Below are positions 39,427-50,086 of a stretch of 64,000 nt of DNA, one piece after another. The position numbers were made by a program, and so were the translations under genes. A model generated the notes under the pieces. The model did not search any database and was not told the DNA's origin. It saw nothing but the letters and a program-made list of their open reading frames with translations. Source of the DNA: Bacillus sp. FJAT-29790 (GTDB lineage Bacteria > Bacillota > Bacilli > Bacillales > Cytobacillaceae); the NCBI RefSeq assembly GCF_019039215.1, contig NZ_JAHNZZ010000001.1, positions 1,843,543-1,907,542 on the forward strand. Reading direction: 5' to 3'. Every line of letters starts with the position of its first letter. The first letter of the stretch is position 1.

Positions 39427-40737
39427 TTATTTTCTTTCCCTTGCAAATATCTTAATAGGTGTGCCTTCAAAGCCGAAAGCATCTCTAATTCTATTTTCCA
39501 AGAAGCGCACATATGAAAAATGCATTAATTCTGGATCATTTACAAACACGACAAAGGTTGGCGGCTTTACAGCTACCTGTGTGGTGTAGTAAATTCTCAG
39601 GCGCTTTCCTTTATCTGTCGGAGTGGGATTCATTGCAACAGCATCCATAATGACATCATTGAGCACACTTGTTTCGACTCGAAGCGCATGGTTTTCACTA
39701 GCTGTGTTAATCATTGGTATAAGCGTGTGAATCCGTTTTTTTGTTTTGGCAGAAAGGAACACAATCGGTGCATAATCAAGGAACAGAAAATGTTCGCGGA
39801 TGGTCTGTTCAAATGCTTTCATCGTCTTTTCATCTTTCTCTACAGCATCCCATTTATTCACAACAATCACTACAGCCCTGCCCGCTTCATGAGCATATCC
39901 GGCAATTTTTTTGTCATGCTCAATAATCCCTTCCTCGCCATCGATGACAACGAGGACAACATCAGAACGCTCAATCGCCCTTAATGCGCGAAGTACACTG
40001 TATTTTTCAGTTGTTTCGTAAACCTTTCCTTTTTTACGCATTCCAGCTGTATCAATAATGACATACTTATCGCCATTATACGTAAGTTGGGAGTCAATTG
40101 CGTCCCGAGTCGTACCGGCGATATTACTTACGATTACCCGGTCTTCTCCGAGAATCGCATTTACTAGAGATGATTTTCCGACATTCGGGCGGCCAATTAG
40201 GGAAAATTTAATAATATCGTCGTCATAGTCTTTTTGCCCGTGTTTAGGAAAGTGTTTTGCCGCCTCATCAAGCAAATCGCCTAATCCAAGACCATGAGAT
40301 CCTGAGATTGGAAACGGTTCGCCAAATCCGAGAGTATAGAAATCATAAATTTGATCTCTCATTTCCGGATTATCAATTTTATTAACGGCAAGAACAACAG
40401 GCTTCTTAGCCTTGTAGAGTATTTTTGCCACTTCTTCGTCAGCCGCAGTGACCCCTTCTCTTCCATTCGTTAAAAAAACAATGACATCTGCTTCATCGAT
40501 GGCAATTTCAGCCTGTTGCCGGATTTGCTCTAGGAAAGGCTCGTCTCCAATATCAATTCCACCAGTATCAATAATATTAAAATCATAAGTTAACCATTCT
40601 GCTGAACTGTATATTCGATCCCTTGTAACACCAGGAATATCTTCGACAATCGAAATCCGCTGTCCGACAATTCTATTAAATATAGTTGATTTTCCAACGT
40701 TTGGACGTCCGACAATAGCCACAACCGGTTTTGCCAT
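39427..40737 (-). CDS. der: ribosome-assembly GTPase Der (EngA)
   Basis: 436 aa. Two tandem GTPase domains (GRPNVGKS twice, DTGG then DTAG, NKID then NKWD) and a C-terminal KH-like domain. Needed for 50S subunit assembly. AAAGGGTG precedes the ATG at 40737. Confidence 0.97.
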   Translation of the reverse strand: MAKPVVAIVGRPNVGKSTIFNRIVGQRISIVEDIPGVTRDRIYSSAEWLTYDFNIIDTGGIDIGDEPFLEQIRQQAEIAIDEADVIVFLTNGREGVTAADEEVAKILYKAKKPVVLAVNKIDNPEMRDQIYDFYTLGFGEPFPISGSHGLGLGDLLDEAAKHFPKHGQKDYDDDIIKFSLIGRPNVGKSSLVNAILGEDRVIVSNIAGTTRDAIDSQLTYNGDKYVIIDTAGMRKKGKVYETTEKYSVLRALRAIERSDVVLVVIDGEEGIIEHDKKIAGYAHEAGRAVVIVVNKWDAVEKDEKTMKAFEQTIREHFLFLDYAPIVFLSAKTKKRIHTLIPMINTASENHALRVETSVLNDVIMDAVAMNPTPTDKGKRLRIYYTTQVAVKPPTFVVFVNDPELMHFSYVRFLENRIRDAFGFEGTPIKIFARERK

Positions 40738-40786
40738 GAACATCACCCTTTCTTCCTAAAGGTGAGAAGCCATTAGTGAAAAAGGT

Positions 40787-40815
40787 GGAAATCGAAGAGT
40801 TAGCCGATTTCTTTA
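40787..40815 (+). repeat. GAAATCGGC hairpin repeat, copy 2
   Basis: GAAATCG-AAGAGTTAG-CCGATTTC; a diverged copy (GAAATCGAAG instead of GAAATCGGC). Upstream of der. Confidence 0.6.
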
Positions 40816-40885
40816 CCTGTCTCAACTGGAATCTCCCTTATTAATTTAAATACATTTCATCTGTAAACGTACGCTTAATCATACG

Positions 40886-40919
40886 ATCAAATAAACCCTT
40901 CTTTGTGAGATAGAAGGGT
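40886..40919 (-). terminator. possible terminator after yphA
   Basis: ACCCTTCT / AGAAGGGT stem; the following T-rich stretch (TTATTTG) is weak. Confidence 0.45.
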
Positions 40920-41035
40920 CTAACTTATTTATCTTATCAAAGTAGATCATTCCTCGCAATGAAAAACTTGGGAGTTCATTGATCGGTTCGCAATTTCAAA
41001 CCTTCCTTTAGTCTAAATGTAGGTAACTTTATCTG

Positions 41036-41647
41036 TTAAGATAATTTTTGTTTCTCTCTTTCGATTTGATTATAATGTTTCTCATAGTATGCAGCAAGAA
41101 ATTCCACCCCGTTCCATATAGTAAGCATGATAGTTGAAAGTGCAGCAGCATCGAAAAAAGCAAAGGAGCCGACTAAATAAGGAAATGAGTATTTACTTAG
41201 GATAAGTGCATAAAGAAGATCACCTTGAATCGAACCTAATAAAACGATCAAAATCCGATTTAACCTATTTTCCTGCAGCATAACGGTTAAAAAAACTAAT
41301 AGGAAAGCTAGCATCCCATTTCGCGGAAAAACAAGCCATACCGGATCAAATAATTCAAATAAAAGAAAACATACATAGGCAAGCATAATAATAAAAGAAC
41401 ATAGGATAAAATAGACTGCCTTTAGTCTTTCAAGCTTGGCAGTAAACATGAATAAAGTCCCTGCTAAAAAAAGACCGGCAACCGATATTTTCATACCAAA
41501 AACAGAAATCACATGTGGTGATAAAATAATGATCAAAAGGAGCCATAGCGAAAGCTTTATTCGGCTCGCCTCACTTCTTTTCATAAAAAAGGTGGCAATA
41601 ATCCAAAAAGTCCAAGCAACCCAATAAAATGTTAAACCCTCCATCAT
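41036..41647 (-). CDS. yphA: membrane protein YphA
   Basis: 203 aa, six or so hydrophobic segments (for example LTFYWVAWTFWIIATFF). Function unknown; identified by content and position between fni and der. ATG at 41647 has AGGAGG 6 nt upstream. Confidence 0.8.
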   Translation of the reverse strand: MMEGLTFYWVAWTFWIIATFFMKRSEASRIKLSLWLLLIIILSPHVISVFGMKISVAGLFLAGTLFMFTAKLERLKAVYFILCSFIIMLAYVCFLLFELFDPVWLVFPRNGMLAFLLVFLTVMLQENRLNRILIVLLGSIQGDLLYALILSKYSFPYLVGSFAFFDAAALSTIMLTIWNGVEFLAAYYEKHYNQIEREKQKLS

Positions 41648-41754
41648 TATCCACCTCCTATTATTTCCATTATGGCTCATATCCATGTACTTTAATCTTT
41701 TTTGAATAAACTTTCAGTCTCGTTCCATCTTAAGGATAGGGAGGTGTTTTTAAG

Positions 41755-41892
41755 ATGGGAAAAGATCGTCAAGAAAGAAAGTTGAAGCAAAGTAAAAGGG
41801 TAGAATCCGACCGGGATCAGGCACTTCATTATGATGGAGCTACGAAATTGCAAAGTCCGGAGGAAGCTAGAGATTTGAATGATAATAAGTAG
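41755..41892 (+). CDS. ypzI: YpzI-family small protein
   Basis: 45 aa, very hydrophilic: starts MGKDRQERKLKQSKRVESDR and ends EEARDLNDNK. GGGAGGTG lies upstream and a terminator follows. Matches the small YpzI family, which sits near yphA in Bacillus; role unknown. It faces opposite to its neighbours. Confidence 0.8.
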   Translation: MGKDRQERKLKQSKRVESDRDQALHYDGATKLQSPEEARDLNDNK

Positions 41893-41928
41893 TTTTTCTT
41901 GGAGTTTTTCAGTGTAAATCTTCATAGA

Positions 41929-41960
41929 AAAAGCTCTCGCTTACTAAAGCGAGAGCTTTT
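41929..41960. terminator. bidirectional terminator between ypzI and fni
   Basis: AAAAGCTCTCGCTT / AAGCGAGAGCTTTT perfect stem between convergent genes. Confidence 0.9.
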
Positions 41961-41961
41961 C

Positions 41962-43020
41962 TTAATGGATATTCCTTTGACTAAATCTTTTTGTATCAAT
42001 ATTTCTTTCATTCAGCCAATGATGAGTTTTACCCGATATGATGATAGGGGCTTGTTGAAGCTCCCTGATGGTTCTCGCACCAAGCGCCGTCATCATTATG
42101 GTCAATTCATTATGGGTAATCTGAATCTCATCGATTAATGCTTTAATTCCCTCTTCAATCAGAATTTTAAGGAAATAACCCGCGACTCCAACTGCATCTG
42201 CACCAAGGGCAATGGCTTTTGCCATATCAAGGCTTGTTTGAATTCCACCCGATCCAATGATAGAAGTTTTACTGCCCCCGTTTTTAGCCTCAACAATTGA
42301 AATCGATGACGGGATGCCCCATTCATTAAAAAAGGCAAGGGAGTTTGCTCGTCTTTCGTTTTCAATTCGCGCAAAATTAGTTCCGCCGAATCCACCGACA
42401 TCGACAGCTGAAACACCAATTGATTGCAGCATGGAAGCGGTTTCTTTGTTCACACCAAAGCCGACTTCCTTGACGATAATCGGAACACCCACGGATCTCA
42501 CAATCTCTTCAATCCGCGAAAGGGTTGAACGAAAATCCCGATCTCCTTCAGGCATTGTCAATTCCTGGACAACATTTAAGTGAATTTGCAGGGCATTTGC
42601 TTCAATCATGTCAATGGCAGCTTTCGCCTGATCGACTGTCGCTTCACTACCTATATTCCCAATCACAATTCCATTCGGATACTCTTTGCGGACAACTTGA
42701 TAGGATTCCCTTTCCGCTGGATCCTTAAGTGCCGACATTTGCGAACCAACTGAAATAGCCACTCCCGTTTGCTTCGCAGCTATTGCAAGATCTCGGTTAA
42801 TTTGTAATGTCCTTTCCCCACCGCCGCCGGTCATGGCATTGATAAAAACTGGCGAACTTAAGTGAAGTTCGCCAATTTTTGTAATCAACTCCGCCTGATC
42901 GATTGAAGCATCAGGCAAGCTCTGGTGGATAAAGGTAATATCATCAAATCCGGCAAGCCTGGCTTGACCAGTTGAAAGGGCTAAATTTATATGATCCCAT
43001 TTCCGTATTGATCTAGACAC
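41962..43020 (-). CDS. fni: isopentenyl-diphosphate delta-isomerase, type 2
   Basis: 352 aa FMN enzyme interconverting IPP and DMAPP. Seen: FINAMTGGG near residue 60, MPEGDRDFR, and the glycine-rich FMN site [21 protein letters not shown] start with GGTGAT upstream. Supplies precursors to the hepS/hepT prenyl synthase. Confidence 0.95.
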   Translation of the reverse strand: MSRSIRKWDHINLALSTGQARLAGFDDITFIHQSLPDASIDQAELITKIGELHLSSPVFINAMTGGGGERTLQINRDLAIAAKQTGVAISVGSQMSALKDPAERESYQVVRKEYPNGIVIGNIGSEATVDQAKAAIDMIEANALQIHLNVVQELTMPEGDRDFRSTLSRIEEIVRSVGVPIIVKEVGFGVNKETASMLQSIGVSAVDVGGFGGTNFARIENERRANSLAFFNEWGIPSSISIVEAKNGGSKTSIIGSGGIQTSLDMAKAIALGADAVGVAGYFLKILIEEGIKALIDEIQITHNELTIMMTALGARTIRELQQAPIIISGKTHHWLNERNIDTKRFSQRNIH

Positions 43021-43032
43021 AATATATCACCA

Positions 43033-44172
43033 TTATTTTTTCAAATTCTTTAACTGGTCGCCAATCATTTCACCTAGCTGGAATCCTTTTGATTCCTCTG
43101 GAAGTTCATAATCGGTTAAATAATCTTGTTCTTTTTCTTGAAGTTCTTTTAAGCTAAGAGACAAACGCTGATCCCGCTCGTTAACTTCAAGAACCTTCAC
43201 TTGAACTTCTTGGCCTTCCTTCAATACTTCATTTGGAGTTCCAATATGTTTATGAGAAATTTGCGAGATATGAACAAGTCCTTCCACCCCAGGGAATAAC
43301 TCAATGAATGCACCATATGAAACAAGTCTTTTGACTACTCCATCAAGTACGCTTCCTTTTGGTGCTTTTTCAGCAATATTAGCCCATGGTCCTGGGAGCG
43401 TATCTTTAATTGATAATGAAATTCGCTCATTATCACGGTCTACTCTTAAGACCTTCACTTTAACCTTTTGGCCCTCTTCAACGACATCCGAAGGTTTTTC
43501 CACATGTTCGTAAGAGAGCTGAGAAATGTGCACAAGTCCGTCAATCCCGCCGATATCAACAAATGCACCAAAATCTGTGATTCTTTGCACGGTTCCATCT
43601 AGTACATCACCTAGCTGCAGCGAGTCAAGAATCTGATGCTTTTGTTTTCCTTTTTCCTCTTCAATTACGGCACGATGAGAAAGAATCAAACGATTTTTTC
43701 CTTTCTCTAGTTCAACAATTTTAAATGTTAATGTCTTTCCTTTATAATCGGAAAAATCTTCGACAAAGTATGCTTCAACAAGTGATGCCGGTACAAAACC
43801 GCGAACGCCCAAATCAACTACTAATCCGCCTTTAACAACATCTTTAATCTCAGCTTCGAAGATTTCCCCTTCATTAAATTTCTTCTCAAGGTTTGCCCAC
43901 GACTTCTCCGCATCCAATTTGCGCTTAGACAAGATCAAAGCTTCCTCTTCTACTTTAAGAATTTCAAGTTCAAGCTCGTCACCTTCTGCGACAACATCGC
44001 TAGCCTTCTCAACATGGAGGCTTGATAATTCACTAATCGGAATAATTCCATCTAACTTGCTGTCATTAATATTAATGATGACTTGCTTCTCTTCAACCTT
44101 CGTTACCTGACCAGTGACTTGATCGCCAACCTCAAAACTTCTCACTTCCACTTGATTCATCTCTTCTGACAT
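43033..44172 (-). CDS. rpsA: S1-domain RNA-binding protein (ribosomal protein S1 homologue)
   Basis: 379 aa with four S1 repeats ([44 protein letters not shown]), the short form usual in Bacillus (YpfD). Probably assists translation of some mRNAs; in B. subtilis it is not essential. AGGAGG upstream. A GGCAGTAAAACCCCCAC repeat lies in its leader. Confidence 0.93.
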   Translation of the reverse strand: MSEEMNQVEVRSFEVGDQVTGQVTKVEEKQVIININDSKLDGIIPISELSSLHVEKASDVVAEGDELELEILKVEEEALILSKRKLDAEKSWANLEKKFNEGEIFEAEIKDVVKGGLVVDLGVRGFVPASLVEAYFVEDFSDYKGKTLTFKIVELEKGKNRLILSHRAVIEEEKGKQKHQILDSLQLGDVLDGTVQRITDFGAFVDIGGIDGLVHISQLSYEHVEKPSDVVEEGQKVKVKVLRVDRDNERISLSIKDTLPGPWANIAEKAPKGSVLDGVVKRLVSYGAFIELFPGVEGLVHISQISHKHIGTPNEVLKEGQEVQVKVLEVNERDQRLSLSLKELQEKEQDYLTDYELPEESKGFQLGEMIGDQLKNLKK

Positions 44173-44206
44173 ATGTATTCCTCCTAATCCATTGCATCCT
44201 GATATT

Positions 44207-44291
44207 TAAGTGAAACTTCTTCAGTTATGATGTCAATCCTTCACTTTTCCTTCTTCGTGCTATGATGTTTTAATGTGGGGGTTTTACTGCC
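44207..44291 (-). repeat. GGCAGTAAAACCCCCAC repeat, long copy
   Basis: Minus strand: GGCAGTAAAACCCCCAC (44291-44275), about 50 bp, then TGAAGAAGTTTCACTTA (44223-44207). Both end blocks recur at 11575-11610. Confidence 0.65.
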
Positions 44292-44379
44292 AATAAATAT
44301 GCGATAAGTTTTCTGAAAGTATAAAAAATGCCTTTTTATTAACTTCTTACAAACGCCTTCATTTGTCAAGCAAGAAGGT

Positions 44380-44967
44380 CTAGCGATACTCATTTATCAG
44401 TTTCCGAATTTCACCCATAATAAATTCAGTCGTTTCTTCTGCAGAAGCTTTCCTTTCCCGAAGGTCCTTCATATCGATTGGCTTCCCATAAACCACCTTT
44501 AATCTTTTAAAGGCTTTATAAGGGCCGATTATCGCACAAGGAACAATGGCAGCATCCGTCCGGAGGGCGAAGAAGCCGGCACCAGCTAAACCTTTTCCTA
44601 ACTCGCCTGTTTTGCTTCTAGTCCCTTCAGGAAAAAGTCCTAAAACATGGCCTTCTTTTAAGACGGCAAGTCCTTTTCGTAATGCTTCCCTGTCGCTCAT
44701 CCCCCGCTTAACAGGAAAAGCATTTAAATGCGGCAGGAGCTTTCCTAGTAACGGAACTTTAAACAACTCTTCTTTCGACATAAAGTGAACAGGCCGGGGG
44801 GCGGTAATCCCTACGACTGGCGGATCGAGATTATCGATGTGATTCGAGCATAATAATACGCCGCCATCTTTCGGAATATGCTCTTTTCCAATTACATCAA
44901 ATCTGTAAACCGGTTTTAATACACCAAAAACAAGTGATCTTACAAACGAATAAACCGTCAAATTCAT
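44380..44967 (-). CDS. plsC: 1-acyl-sn-glycerol-3-phosphate acyltransferase
   Basis: 195 aa. Makes phosphatidic acid. Acyltransferase motifs: SNHIDNLDP (the HX4D box), [11 protein letters not shown] and IVPCAIIG. The start overlaps the cmk stop (ATGA). Confidence 0.94.
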   Translation of the reverse strand: MNLTVYSFVRSLVFGVLKPVYRFDVIGKEHIPKDGGVLLCSNHIDNLDPPVVGITAPRPVHFMSKEELFKVPLLGKLLPHLNAFPVKRGMSDREALRKGLAVLKEGHVLGLFPEGTRSKTGELGKGLAGAGFFALRTDAAIVPCAIIGPYKAFKRLKVVYGKPIDMKDLRERKASAEETTEFIMGEIRKLINEYR

Positions 44968-45638
44968 CCGATCCTTTCATTAGCCAGTACCATTATTTTT
45001 TCAACAACCTGCTCGATAGATAGTGAGGTTGTATCCATTTCAAAAGCGTCCTCTGCTTTCTTTAATGGCGCGACTTCCCGCTCTGAATCCAGTTTATCTC
45101 GAAGTGAGATTTCTTCTTTTAATTTTACTAAGTCAGATGGAAATCCTTTTTGAAGATTTTCAGTATGCCTGCGTGCCGCTCGTTCTTCAACTGAAGCGAG
45201 CAAGAAAATTTTCACTTCCGCATTAGGTAAAACGTGGGTGCCAATATCTCTGCCATCCATAACCACTCCGCCATTTTCCGCAAAGCTTCGTTGTCTTGCG
45301 ACCATTTCTTCTCTAACTTGTTTATGCTTTGCGACAATGGATACGGAATTCGTTACTTCTGCTGATCTAATTTCATTTGTAACATCATGCCCGTCCAAAT
45401 AAATTAATTGTCCCGCTTCACCAGGAAGTAATTTAATCGATGTATGATTTAATATCGTCATCAATTCAGCTTCATCTTCCAGATTAATTTTCTTACTTAT
45501 GGCTTTAAACGTTAATGCCCTATACATAGCCCCTGTATCTATGTAAATATATGAAAATTTTTCGGCCACGATTTTTGCAACTGTACTTTTACCAGCTGCG
45601 GCGGGGCCATCGATTGCAATTGAGATCCTTTTATTCAT
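44964..45638 (-). CDS. cmk: cytidylate kinase
   Basis: 224 aa. Phosphorylates CMP and dCMP. Walker [10 protein letters not shown] near residue 10; [13 protein letters not shown] near 106; lid region [10 protein letters not shown]. First gene of cmk-plsC. Confidence 0.96.
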   Translation of the reverse strand: MNKRISIAIDGPAAAGKSTVAKIVAEKFSYIYIDTGAMYRALTFKAISKKINLEDEAELMTILNHTSIKLLPGEAGQLIYLDGHDVTNEIRSAEVTNSVSIVAKHKQVREEMVARQRSFAENGGVVMDGRDIGTHVLPNAEVKIFLLASVEERAARRHTENLQKGFPSDLVKLKEEISLRDKLDSEREVAPLKKAEDAFEMDTTSLSIEQVVEKIMVLANERIG

Positions 45639-45740
45639 ATTGCCTCCTGTAATAACTAAACCTTTATAATTTCTTGTCCCCTTTATTTTAACATATGATT
45701 GCCCAAATCACCGTATTAAAACTTAGGTTTATCCTTGAAA

Positions 45741-45768
45741 AATAAAAAAACAGGCAAACATATGCCTG
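45741..45768 (-). terminator. terminator of ypfA-ypfB
   Basis: CAGGCA / TGCCTG stem and TTTTTTTATTTT on the minus strand right after the ypfB stop. Confidence 0.8.
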
Positions 45769-45769
45769 C

Positions 45770-45949
45770 TCATTGCCTCCTGAATGTCTCGAGCAATTCG
45801 GTGAAATTATTATCTGTCACTCCTTCATACTGGCTAAGCTGCTTAAGTTCAGGAAAAACATTTAATTTATGAAAAAATAATTGGGTAATCACCAAAAACA
45901 AAAATTGGACAATCACTATTTTCAGTAAAATTCTTTCAAATGTTTTCAT
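45770..45949 (-). CDS. ypfB: YpfB-family small membrane protein
   Basis: 59 aa: one membrane helix (LLKIVIVQFLFLVITQLFF, about 8-26) and a soluble tail ending LLETFRRQ. GGAG lies upstream of the ATG and a terminator follows. Corresponds to small YpfB between ypfA and cmk in Bacillus; function unknown. Confidence 0.8.
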   Translation of the reverse strand: MKTFERILLKIVIVQFLFLVITQLFFHKLNVFPELKQLSQYEGVTDNNFTELLETFRRQ

Positions 45950-46018
45950 TCTTATCGCTCCAACATGATTACTATGTTCCTATTATGGGAGCTTGGCTGA
46001 TCAATTATTCTTTGCTTA

Positions 46019-46675
46019 CTAAATTTCTAATCCTTTTTTCTTTAATGCAAGTTGTCTATCAAAGCAGAAACGCAGTAATAATTGCCTGTCATTCGGAGTC
46101 ATATCAATGAATTGCACTGAAACAATTGACTGTGATTCATTCATTTCAGCAACTCTTACAACCTTACTTTTCAATTTTAAATAATAGGTTTCTCCATTTT
46201 GCTTAGGCAGCACAAACCAGCTATTGATCACCATATTTGATTTTAGCGGGGTTTGTTTTTTGCAAATAATTGCGGCCCCCCCTGCACTAATATCATCTGT
46301 TATTGTCACAAAAGGCGGAAATTCATCATGGTTGGATTGCACCGCTACATCCACCGCTGTTTCAATCCGGACAAATTGGCGCCGTTGAATTTTAATAAGG
46401 CCTTCAAACCCGGGGTAGGATAGAATAATCATCGGAATCTTTGCTTTGACCTTGCTAAGTACTTCACATTCAAATAAATAGACGGACCCATCTCCCGCAA
46501 CAAAAGTTCCTTTCAATTGGGTTCCATCGATAAGAAACACTGTTCTTCCTGTATCCAAATTAATCGGATAATCTATGTATAATTTGCTTCCTTCTTTTTC
46601 TGTAAGTTTACATTTATATTTTTCAACCTTGTCTGAATAAGGTTCTAAAATGAGTACATCACCAATATTAATCAT
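46019..46675 (-). CDS. ypfA: PilZ-domain cyclic-di-GMP receptor YpfA
   Basis: 218 aa. N-terminal YcgR-like beta domain, then PilZ with the c-di-GMP contacts RRQFVR (near residue 95) and DISAGGAAI. In B. subtilis the homologue (MotI/DgrA) binds c-di-GMP and brakes the flagellar motor. ATG at 46675 matches the B. subtilis N terminus; a TTG at 46696 is an alternative. Confidence 0.92.
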   Translation of the reverse strand: MINIGDVLILEPYSDKVEKYKCKLTEKEGSKLYIDYPINLDTGRTVFLIDGTQLKGTFVAGDGSVYLFECEVLSKVKAKIPMIILSYPGFEGLIKIQRRQFVRIETAVDVAVQSNHDEFPPFVTITDDISAGGAAIICKKQTPLKSNMVINSWFVLPKQNGETYYLKLKSKVVRVAEMNESQSIVSVQFIDMTPNDRQLLLRFCFDRQLALKKKGLEI

Positions 46676-46773
46676 GCTGAGCACATTCCCTTTCAAAAGG
46701 ATAATCTTGTCATTTTATTATGACACGTCCAGAAAGGTTTGTACATCATTTCTAGTGGTGAGAGTATAAGATT

Positions 46774-46802
46774 GGAGGATTTTGGCGAATTAGCCGATTT
46801 CC
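46774..46802 (+). repeat. GAAATCGGC hairpin repeat, copy 3
   Basis: GGATTTTGGC-GAATTA-GCCGATTTCC, preceded by GTGAGAGTATAAGATTGGAG as in copy 1. Between ypeB and ypfA, next to a MITE remnant. Confidence 0.6.
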
Positions 46803-46813
46803 TTTTTTATCTT

Positions 46814-46840
46814 GGCTGTTTTCGCATATATTGTTGTTTT
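46814..46840 (+). mobile_element. MITE-like repeat, copy J (left-end remnant)
   Basis: GGCTGTTTTCGCATATATTG TTGTT matches the left terminus of copies D and E; no core or right end. Confidence 0.6.
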
Positions 46841-46898
46841 AGCTATGTCTTAATAAATAGTTTACATATATCAACATTAATCAATAATTTAGCCAATA

Positions 46899-46924
46899 AA
46901 TAAGGAAAAGCCAAATGGCTTTCC
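46899..46924 (-). terminator. possible terminator of sleB-ypeB
   Basis: GGAAAGCCA / GGCTTTTCC stem next to the ypeB stop, followed by TTATTTATT. Confidence 0.55.
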
Positions 46925-46926
46925 CT

Positions 46927-48276
46927 TCACACAACACCCTCAAATATCGGCTCTGCATTTTTCAGTTTTTCAACCTTTTCTTCATGTCCATTTTCAGCAT
47001 TTATATAAATGCGATACGTATCATCTCCTAGCACACCAAAAAACTCGTAGCAAAGAACCTCGTGATTAAGATCATTATCGATAATCGCTAATCCTTCTTC
47101 CATGATTTTCACTTGAAGATTGATTTTTTTCCGTGCGTCTTCGCGTGAGATGACCGGTTTCGGAATATCTCTTTTATGGTTTGATTGCAAATAATCGCCC
47201 GCTGATAAGCCAATCATTTGCCCATTATCCAAGGCAACTTTCACTTTTATCGCATCTGGGTATATTCTGATGTTATCTTGACGCGAAACAAACGTAAATA
47301 CACCGATATTGTCGTATTGAGCACTATCGAATAAATCAAGCTCTTTAAATCCATTTTCCTTCAAAAAACGAATCGCTTTGTTACTTGCCTCGTTTAGACT
47401 GATGGATTGCTTTTTAACGTCACGTGAAAGAATATACCAAATGGGATATCCGCCTATCTTAGTTATATCCATACTAGCTTCTTGTTTTGTTTTTTTATCT
47501 TGAATGGTAACGCTAAAGAAACCATATTTAGAACCATTCCCATTTTCCGTGATATTAAGATTCACATTATTTCCGAGGGCCGCATATTTTTTTGCCTCAT
47601 TAACCGCCTCTTCTTCGGTAATTGTTTTTCCTTGTAAATATTTAAAGTCTGTATCTTTTTTCTCATTACTTACAAATGTAGGCCCAAAATCCGTTTCTCC
47701 ATACCCTTCAACCGTTTTGTCAACAGTTTTAAACCCATCGATAATCGTATTATCTGTTGCTTCTTTCCCCGAAGCAAGCGCCATCTCCACGTCCATCCAG
47801 CGCAGATTATTCTTAAGCGACAGCTGCTGAACTTTACGCAATTCCTGTTGAATCCCCTCTGCCTGCGTATATAACGTCTTTAATGATTGATATTCTTTAT
47901 CTGATAGCGGCTCTTTATCAAGATCCCTTACAGCCGTCCTATAACTAAATTCCCCGATTCTAGAAAGGAACTCTTCTGTCTTGTTAAAAGGCAATAACCC
48001 TAATGGGAGCTGACCTACATTTGAATGGGCCTCGGATGTGAGTCTCCAAACCTCTGCCAAAGCCGGGGAAAGCGATGCCCTTGAATTCATTGCCAATGTG
48101 GATCCGATTTTATCATGCAGTACATCAACATGATAGGTTAAATCATGAAAAGCTCTTTGATAATTATTTTCTGCATTTATTAAAATTGCATTTTTTTCGC
48201 GATGTTCTTGGTAACCCCAGAAAGCCGTCCCTGCCACGCCTAATGTTAGTACTCCAATCAGTATTCCTCTAAGCAA
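46927..48276 (-). CDS. ypeB: germination protein YpeB
   Basis: 449 aa. N-terminal membrane anchor (GILIGVLTLGVAGTAFWGY), a coiled N-terminal domain, then PepSY-type domains in the C-terminal half. Needed for SleB to be present and controlled in dormant spores. TTG start with GAGGGG upstream. Forms the usual bicistron with sleB, 14 nt apart. Confidence 0.95.
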   Translation of the reverse strand: MLRGILIGVLTLGVAGTAFWGYQEHREKNAILINAENNYQRAFHDLTYHVDVLHDKIGSTLAMNSRASLSPALAEVWRLTSEAHSNVGQLPLGLLPFNKTEEFLSRIGEFSYRTAVRDLDKEPLSDKEYQSLKTLYTQAEGIQQELRKVQQLSLKNNLRWMDVEMALASGKEATDNTIIDGFKTVDKTVEGYGETDFGPTFVSNEKKDTDFKYLQGKTITEEEAVNEAKKYAALGNNVNLNITENGNGSKYGFFSVTIQDKKTKQEASMDITKIGGYPIWYILSRDVKKQSISLNEASNKAIRFLKENGFKELDLFDSAQYDNIGVFTFVSRQDNIRIYPDAIKVKVALDNGQMIGLSAGDYLQSNHKRDIPKPVISREDARKKINLQVKIMEEGLAIIDNDLNHEVLCYEFFGVLGDDTYRIYINAENGHEEKVEKLKNAEPIFEGVV

Positions 48277-48290
48277 TATTCTTCACCCCT

Positions 48291-49133
48291 CTATTTACAG
48301 AAAATATGTTTGCCAATTTGCTTAATTTGCGGGCGTGACCAAATCCATCCGCTTGTTGCCGTTGCCGGATTGAAATAATATAGTGCATTTCCTGTTGGAT
48401 CCCAGCCATTTATCGCATCCAGTACGGCTTCTTTCGCTCTTTCATTCGGCGTTAGCCAAATTTGCCCGTCAGCTACTGCTGTAAACGCCCGCGGTTCAAA
48501 AATCACGCCAGCTACAGTATTCGGGAAACTCGAACTATTTACCCGGTTTAAAATCACAGCAGCTACTGCAACTTGACCCGTATAAGGCTCTCCTCTTGAT
48601 TCACCGTACACAGCATTGGCCATCAACTGAATATCATTCTGCGTAAAACCGCTTGGCATGTTGGCTGCTGTTGGTTTTTGCTTTGCAGGTGCTTTGGGCT
48701 TCGCTTTTGGGGCTCCCTTTGTACCCGCTGAAGGCTTCACCTGCTTTTCTAGAGAAACGCCGCCATAATGGGTAAATTTATTCCCTTTTTTCATCTGCTC
48801 TTTAACAAATTGCTTGTTGTAATTTGATGCCTTCACAAGTTTATTCTTCGTATCCTGCCCTGCGATTCCGTCAATTGGCAATCCATATTCATATTGGAAA
48901 TTTCTCAAAGCCCAGTATGTGCCCCATCCGAATACGCCATCAATTTTCCCATTATAAAAGCTGAGATATTGAAGCCTGGATTGCAGCTCAATCACATCAT
49001 CCCCTACTGCTCCTTTCTGGATGACTTGGTTTGTAAAAGCGCTCGCCTTTTCCTCATTCCCGCTCATCGGAAAAAATAGCACACAAACAGAAATGATGAG
49101 AAATACTTTCGTAACCAACAAGTTCTTTTTCAT
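48291..49133 (-). CDS. sleB: spore cortex-lytic enzyme SleB
   Basis: 280 aa. Signal peptide, peptidoglycan-binding repeat (about 40-95: DVIELQSRLQYLSFYNG, DGVFGWGTYWALRNFQ), a low-complexity Pro/Lys linker, then the hydrolase-2 lytic transglycosylase domain (160-280, MANAVYGESRGEPY, with the catalytic Glu). Degrades cortex during germination. Expected to be forespore (sigma-G) transcribed; TGCATA near 49205 could be its -35 but the -10 is poor. Confidence 0.95.
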   Translation of the reverse strand: MKKNLLVTKVFLIISVCVLFFPMSGNEEKASAFTNQVIQKGAVGDDVIELQSRLQYLSFYNGKIDGVFGWGTYWALRNFQYEYGLPIDGIAGQDTKNKLVKASNYNKQFVKEQMKKGNKFTHYGGVSLEKQVKPSAGTKGAPKAKPKAPAKQKPTAANMPSGFTQNDIQLMANAVYGESRGEPYTGQVAVAAVILNRVNSSSFPNTVAGVIFEPRAFTAVADGQIWLTPNERAKEAVLDAINGWDPTGNALYYFNPATATSGWIWSRPQIKQIGKHIFCK

Positions 49134-49234
49134 GGATTGAAACCTCCAAAGTAAATCTTTTTTAACATTAACTCTATATTTTGTATTGGCTGGTTTTTTT
49201 ATGCAATTTCTCTCCGGTAATTTTGAATAACAAC

Positions 49235-49270
49235 AAAAAAACTCCTCATTCTAACGAATGAAGAGTTTTT
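49235..49270 (-). terminator. terminator of prsW
   Basis: AAAACTC..CATTC / GAATG..GAGTTTT stem with long T-run on the minus strand. Confidence 0.8.
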
Positions 49271-49940
49271 AGAAATTAAGCTGATTTTCAAAATGCTGTG
49301 CGCTTAATGCCCGTGCCATTTTCACTTTTCTAAGGCCTAGCCACCAGAGAAAAATCATGAATGGAAACATATATAACAGCCATTTTTCTTGAGTGAGTAA
49401 AATGAAATCATATGTGCCATGAAGAACGAATGGAAGGAACAGCGAGAATAGAATCCATTTGTATTTAACGTTTGCTGCGAATTTCCCTTTACCAATATAA
49501 TAACCCATAATCACGCCAAATAATGCATGACTAGATACAGGAAGCAGTGCTCTCCCGATTGCATGTTCCATCCCATGAGCAATAAGATAAAAAATATTCT
49601 CTGCCGTTGCAAAGCCTAACGAAACAGAAGCACCATATACAATCCCATCATAGGGCTCATCAAATTCAACATGCTGATAGACTAAATAAAATAATATAAA
49701 CCATTTAAAGAATTCCTCTAGCATACCCGAAACGAGAAACGCAGTAATAAAACTAGATCGAAGCATATTTTCAGTTTCAAGCACATACTGAATAAACATG
49801 ATCGGAAATACAAGCAGCGCACCGAACAAAAAAGTTTTAAACACCATATAAACTGGCTCAGAGCCATATTGATCTTTTAAATAAAAGTAGCTTAATAGAG
49901 CAAGTCCTGGGGCAATCCCCGCAGATAATATTCCAAGCAT
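49269..49940 (-). CDS. prsW: membrane protease PrsW
   Basis: 223 aa polytopic protein. Active-site motifs EEFFKW (EExxK type), FATAEN and PVSSHALFG lie in membrane helices. In B. subtilis PrsW makes the first cut in the anti-sigma factor RsiW and so switches on sigma-W. ATG at 49940 matches the B. subtilis start. Confidence 0.94.
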   Translation of the reverse strand: MLGILSAGIAPGLALLSYFYLKDQYGSEPVYMVFKTFLFGALLVFPIMFIQYVLETENMLRSSFITAFLVSGMLEEFFKWFILFYLVYQHVEFDEPYDGIVYGASVSLGFATAENIFYLIAHGMEHAIGRALLPVSSHALFGVIMGYYIGKGKFAANVKYKWILFSLFLPFVLHGTYDFILLTQEKWLLYMFPFMIFLWWLGLRKVKMARALSAQHFENQLNF

Positions 49941-50086
49941 GAGCTGCCCTCTTTTCAAACTGTTTGTTTCATCGTAACATGAGTTGTGGAGAAAGAAAAT
50001 GCGTTTTTCTTGATCTAGAAAAAGAAAACATTTTCCTATATAATTAATAGGTGGTAAATATCAGAAAATTCGGAGGATTAAACGCG

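Noticed and set aside
49175-49205. Sigma-G promoter of sleB
   Set aside because: TGCATA fits a -35, but the -10 region (AAAATATA) does not match CATNNTA, so I do not list it as a feature.
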